DNA of 64,000 nucleotides from Flavobacteriaceae bacterium. Its GTDB lineage: Bacteria > Bacteroidota > Bacteroidia > Flavobacteriales > Flavobacteriaceae. The notes beneath the pieces were generated by a model, which was not told where the DNA came from, searched no databases, and saw only the letters and a list, made by a program, of their open reading frames with translations. How positions within the stretch are numbered: the first letter of the stretch is position 1; every line of letters starts with the position of its first letter. This document shows positions 61,288 through 64,000 of the stretch, one piece after another. The position numbers were made by a program, and so were the translations under genes. The stretch is taken from the NCBI GenBank assembly GCA_018402135.1, contig JAGYJF010000003.1:248001-312000 (forward strand), read 5' to 3'.

Positions 61288-61295
61288 TATTTTTG
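61288..61295 (+). promoter_or_regulatory. Candidate -7 element of the AraC-type gene
   Basis: TATTTTTG fits TAnnTTTG and lies 70 bp before the TTG start. No clear -33 box. Confidence 0.4.
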
Positions 61296-61364
61296 CAGTG
61301 AATTAAGCCAATACAACGCGAGTTGTTTAGAACGAATCTAAATAAAACAATTAAATAAAAGAAA

Positions 61365-62249
61365 TTGCTAATATCAAAAAATATCGCTAAAAGTTCATTC
61401 GAAGAAGTAACGATTGACGAAGGTTTTTTAGTGCTTTATTTTAAAAATGACCTTCAGGAAACTACTGAAATAAAACGGCTGATTAGTCAAGATTTTATAC
61501 AATTTCATTTTGCTGTTAAAGGTCACTGTTCATTTCTTTTTAATGATGGTAATTATGTGTTTGATTTAAAGGAAGAAAACGCATTGCTGTTATATAATCC
61601 TGAACGTGATTTACCAATTCACTTGAATGCAAGCGCGAATAGTTGGATTATTTCAATTTTAATTTCCATCAAAAAATTTCATGGACTGTTCTCTAATGAA
61701 GCCAATTATATTACTTTTTTAAGCGAAGAGAATAAAAACAAAAAATACTACAAAGATCGCATTATATCGCCTTCCATGTTTATTGTGCTTAATCAAATGA
61801 TGAATTACAATTTGAATAGCTCAGTAAGATCGCTTTATTTTAGAGCCAAGGCATATGAATTGTTGAGTTTATATTTTAATCGCAGTGAAGATACCGATAT
61901 AGAACAATGTCCTTTTTTGGTTGATGAGTCTAACGTGACCAAAATCAGACAAGCCAAAGAAATTGTGATTGCGCGCATGGCCGAGCCACCAACTTTGCAA
62001 GAAATTGCAGATGAAATAGGTTTGAGCTTAAAGAAATTAAAAGAAGGATTTAAGCAAATTTATGGCGATTCGGTATTTAGCTTTTTGCTAGATTACAAGT
62101 TAGAAGTGGCACGAAAATTACTAGACTCTGGTCATTTTAACGTAAATGAAGTAGGTTTAAAAGTCGGGTATAGCACGGCAAGTCATTTTATTACAGCGTT
62201 TAAAAAGAAATATGGTGTTACGCCAAAAAAATACATTCAATCAAATTAA
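61365..62249 (+). CDS. AraC family transcriptional regulator beside hemA
   Basis: A 294-residue protein. The N-terminal 160 residues form a cupin-like sensing domain without a recognised ligand motif; the C-terminal 100 residues are the AraC double helix-turn-helix (EIVIARMAEPPTLQEIADEIGLSLKKLKEGFKQIYGDSVFSFLLDYKLEVARKLL, then VNEVGLKVGYSTASHFITAFKKKYGVTPKKY). The start is a TTG at 61365. Divergent from hemA and followed by hemH, so it probably controls haem synthesis in response to iron or haem; the tandem repeat at 61214 is the likely operator. The ligand is not known. Confidence 0.88.
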   Translation: MLISKNIAKSSFEEVTIDEGFLVLYFKNDLQETTEIKRLISQDFIQFHFAVKGHCSFLFNDGNYVFDLKEENALLLYNPERDLPIHLNASANSWIISILISIKKFHGLFSNEANYITFLSEENKNKKYYKDRIISPSMFIVLNQMMNYNLNSSVRSLYFRAKAYELLSLYFNRSEDTDIEQCPFLVDESNVTKIRQAKEIVIARMAEPPTLQEIADEIGLSLKKLKEGFKQIYGDSVFSFLLDYKLEVARKLLDSGHFNVNEVGLKVGYSTASHFITAFKKKYGVTPKKYIQSN

Positions 62250-62253
62250 AAAA

Positions 62254-62847
62254 ATGAAAGCACTACATATTACTTTATTTGCACTTTTGATTTCATTGGG
62301 CTCAGTGGCCCAAACCGACAAAGAATCTATCCAAAAATGGGCAGACATTTATATGGTGTATGTTCAAAATAATGATATTGATAAAATTTTAGACGCCATG
62401 CTGCCTCAGCTTTTCGAGACCATTAGTAGAAGTCAAATAAAGGCAAGTATGGAACAAATGCTTAACAACTCTAACATGAAGGTTGAATATCTATCGGCCA
62501 AAATTAATAGCATTTCGAACACCGTTAAACGTGATGATACCAAATACGCACTTGTAAATTACGATAGTAGCTTTAAAATGATTTTTTTAACGGAAGCTGA
62601 AAAGCCACTGGATAAACGGAAGGAAATGCTAGATTATTTTAAAACAGCCATGGAGGCTCAGTTTGGCAAAGATAGCACAACGATAAATTACGACGAAGCT
62701 TCGGTTTCGGTGAAGTCCGTAACTAATATGTATGCCGTGAGCAGTCCTGAATTTACTGGCTGGAAGTTTTTAAATGATGATAACAATATGGGAACATTGG
62801 CTAAAACAATTATTCCAGAAGATGTGATTTCAGCATTAAAAAATTAA
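62254..62847 (+). CDS. Small exported protein between the AraC gene and hemH
   Basis: A 197-residue exported protein, starting at the ATG 62254 (MKALHITLFALLISLGSVAQ, signal peptide cut after AQ). The longer frame from 62212 adds residues that read the end of the AraC gene in another frame. The mature part is helical with a later beta region, loosely like DUF2059-type proteins (IYMVYVQNNDIDKILDAMLPQLFE). No catalytic motif. It lies 4 bp after the AraC gene and 24 bp before hemH. Function unknown. Confidence 0.6.
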   Translation: MKALHITLFALLISLGSVAQTDKESIQKWADIYMVYVQNNDIDKILDAMLPQLFETISRSQIKASMEQMLNNSNMKVEYLSAKINSISNTVKRDDTKYALVNYDSSFKMIFLTEAEKPLDKRKEMLDYFKTAMEAQFGKDSTTINYDEASVSVKSVTNMYAVSSPEFTGWKFLNDDNNMGTLAKTIIPEDVISALKN

Positions 62848-62871
62848 AGAGAAAAATTGCAATAAGAAAAA

Positions 62872-63918
62872 ATGAAAAAAGGAATTTTACTAGTAAATCT
62901 GGGCTCACCCGATAGCCCAAATCCCAAAGATGTAAAGAAATATTTGGGTGAATTTTTAATGGATGAACGCGTCATAGACGTGCCACTATGGGCAAGAACG
63001 CTCTTGGTTAAAGGCATTATTTTAAATACTAGGCCAAAAGCCTCGGCCAAAGCTTACCAAAAAATTTGGTGGGAAGAAGGTTCGCCATTAATCGTATTGT
63101 CCGAAAAACTTCAACATAAAATACAAGAACAGGTTGAGGTGCCCGTGGCCTTGGCCATGCGTTACGGTAGTATGACCATAAAAGATGGTTTAAAAGAATT
63201 GGTGGATAAAGGTGTGGAGGAAGTGTTATTAATTCCTTTATATCCACAGTATGCCATGGCAACCACCGAGACTATTGTGGTTTTAGCAGATGAGATTCAA
63301 AAAGAACATTTCCCCAATTTAAAAATAACCAATTTTAAGCCGTTCTATAACAACCCTGATTATATAAAGGTGCTTGCGGAGTCTATTAAAAAGCAGTTAG
63401 AAGGTAAGGATTACGAGCATTTATTGTTCTCGTATCACGGTGTGCCCGAGCGTCATATTAGAAAAAGTGATGTCACCAAATCGCACTGTAATCCGAGCTT
63501 ATCTGGTGGTGGTATCTGTTGTAAAACACCTTCTAAAGCGCATGAATTTTGCTACAAACATCAATGCGTGGAAGTCACCAGATTGGTAGGCGAGTATTTA
63601 AATTTAAAAGAAGGTACTTATTCTACTTCCTTTCAATCCAGACTTGGATTTGACCCATGGCTACAACCTTATACTGATAGAACTATTGAAAAATTAGGTA
63701 AAAACGGTCTCAAGAACATGGCCATTGTTACACCTGCGTTCGTGAGTGATTGTCTTGAAACTCTTGAAGAAATTGCCATGGAAGGCGAAGAAATATTTCA
63801 TGAAGTTGGTGGTAAAAATTTCACCACGGTTGCCTGTTTAAATGATGACAAAAACTGGGTGGCACTACTCTCAAAATGGATACATAACTGGGTTGAAGCC
63901 GATTTAGTTACTGCTTAA
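62872..63918 (+). CDS. hemH: Ferrochelatase
   Basis: A 348-residue enzyme that inserts Fe(II) into the porphyrin, the last step of haem b synthesis. The active His is in SYHGVPERH (H189), and the conserved Glu/Phe region is SFQSRLGFDPWLQPYT. A cluster of cysteines at 206, 216, 217, 227 and 232 recalls the internal [2Fe-2S] site of some bacterial ferrochelatases. Length is normal. Its stop overlaps the start of the next gene in TAATG. Confidence 0.93.
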   Translation: MKKGILLVNLGSPDSPNPKDVKKYLGEFLMDERVIDVPLWARTLLVKGIILNTRPKASAKAYQKIWWEEGSPLIVLSEKLQHKIQEQVEVPVALAMRYGSMTIKDGLKELVDKGVEEVLLIPLYPQYAMATTETIVVLADEIQKEHFPNLKITNFKPFYNNPDYIKVLAESIKKQLEGKDYEHLLFSYHGVPERHIRKSDVTKSHCNPSLSGGGICCKTPSKAHEFCYKHQCVEVTRLVGEYLNLKEGTYSTSFQSRLGFDPWLQPYTDRTIEKLGKNGLKNMAIVTPAFVSDCLETLEEIAMEGEEIFHEVGGKNFTTVACLNDDKNWVALLSKWIHNWVEADLVTA

Positions 63919-64000
63919 TGGCAAAAGTTTCAGCGGACGATTTAGGTACCCAATCCATTGGTTCATTGCTAATAAAACAGGCAGTGCCAGCCTCTATTGG
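63918..64000 (+). CDS. Start of a MATE family efflux transporter, cut by window edge
   Basis: An ATG in TAATG overlaps the hemH stop by one base. The 27 codons that remain, with QSIGSLLIKQAVPASIG, match the usual N-terminus of MATE/NorM multidrug exporters in Bacteroidota. Only the first turn is visible, so the call is provisional. Confidence 0.6.
   Translation, partial: MAKVSADDLGTQSIGSLLIKQAVPASI

Overview
The window is a chromosomal segment from a member of the Bacteroidota, most likely a marine-type gliding Flavobacteriaceae. The evidence is AT-rich DNA, promoters of the TTG-N19..21-TAnnTTTG type, the gliding/type IX secretion (T9SS) lipoproteins SprE and GldH, a secreted protease with a T9SS C-terminal sorting domain, DUF-type genes typical of that family (DUF4254, DUF4292, DUF5687, HU-CCDC81/SPOR), and an ATP synthase operon that lacks atpD and atpC. 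I saw no rRNA, tRNA, CRISPR array or complete insertion sequence.

Layout. 0-3.3 kb: uracil phosphoribosyltransferase (cut by the window edge), a DUF4254 protein, a family 9 glycosyltransferase and a convergent flavin/2Fe-2S reductase. 3.4-7.4 kb: a PadR regulator, two paralogous membrane proteins, a DUF5687 permease and an ABC ATPase, which look like one regulated exporter operon. 7.5-16.6 kb: sprE, bactofilin and the ATP synthase operon (DUF6168, atpB-E-F-H-A, an inserted four-helix-bundle gene, atpG), with an intrinsic terminator-like hairpin between atpE and atpF. 16.6-21.6 kb: an accessory island on the minus strand. 21.8-33.6 kb: a flippase, dut, a GIY-YIG gene embedded in palindromic repeats, a nucleotidyltransferase, TPR/DUF4292/EnvC envelope genes, a thioesterase, an HU/SPOR protein, dprA, trpS, glsB and plsC. 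33.6-44.6 kb: an ECF sigma factor with a membrane-bridging partner, recA, trhO, ricT-gldH-PBP1A and a CoA-transferase pair. 44.9-51.2 kb: a fused oligopeptide ABC ATPase and a reprolysin-like T9SS protease gene broken by one in-frame TGA. 51.2-64 kb: an exonuclease, a serine hydrolase, ogt, a CNNM protein and an almost complete haem pathway (hemB, hemF, hemE, hemC-hemD fusion, hemA, and divergently an AraC regulator, a small exported protein and hemH), then the start of a MATE transporter.

The most interesting region is the island at 16.9-21.1 kb. A lipoprotein with a Cys-rich stalk and a C-terminal M23 peptidase domain is followed by small exported proteins. A second, startless M23 C-terminal cassette then begins inside an 89-bp copy of the stalk-coding DNA (about 95% identical) and is followed by its own small exported protein. 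This is the layout of a polymorphic toxin with an orphan tip/immunity cassette, here with a peptidoglycan-hydrolase-type tip. The island lies between two diverged copies of one intergenic element. Other leads are a GIY-YIG gene tied to a dispersed CCTGC-GAAA-GCAGG hairpin family that abuts gene ends, a 7x7-bp tandem repeat beside the four-helix-bundle gene in the ATP synthase operon, a 21-bp tandem operator candidate between hemA and its AraC neighbour, and two unannotated small ORFs.

All calls come from reading the sequence and family knowledge; no database search was run.
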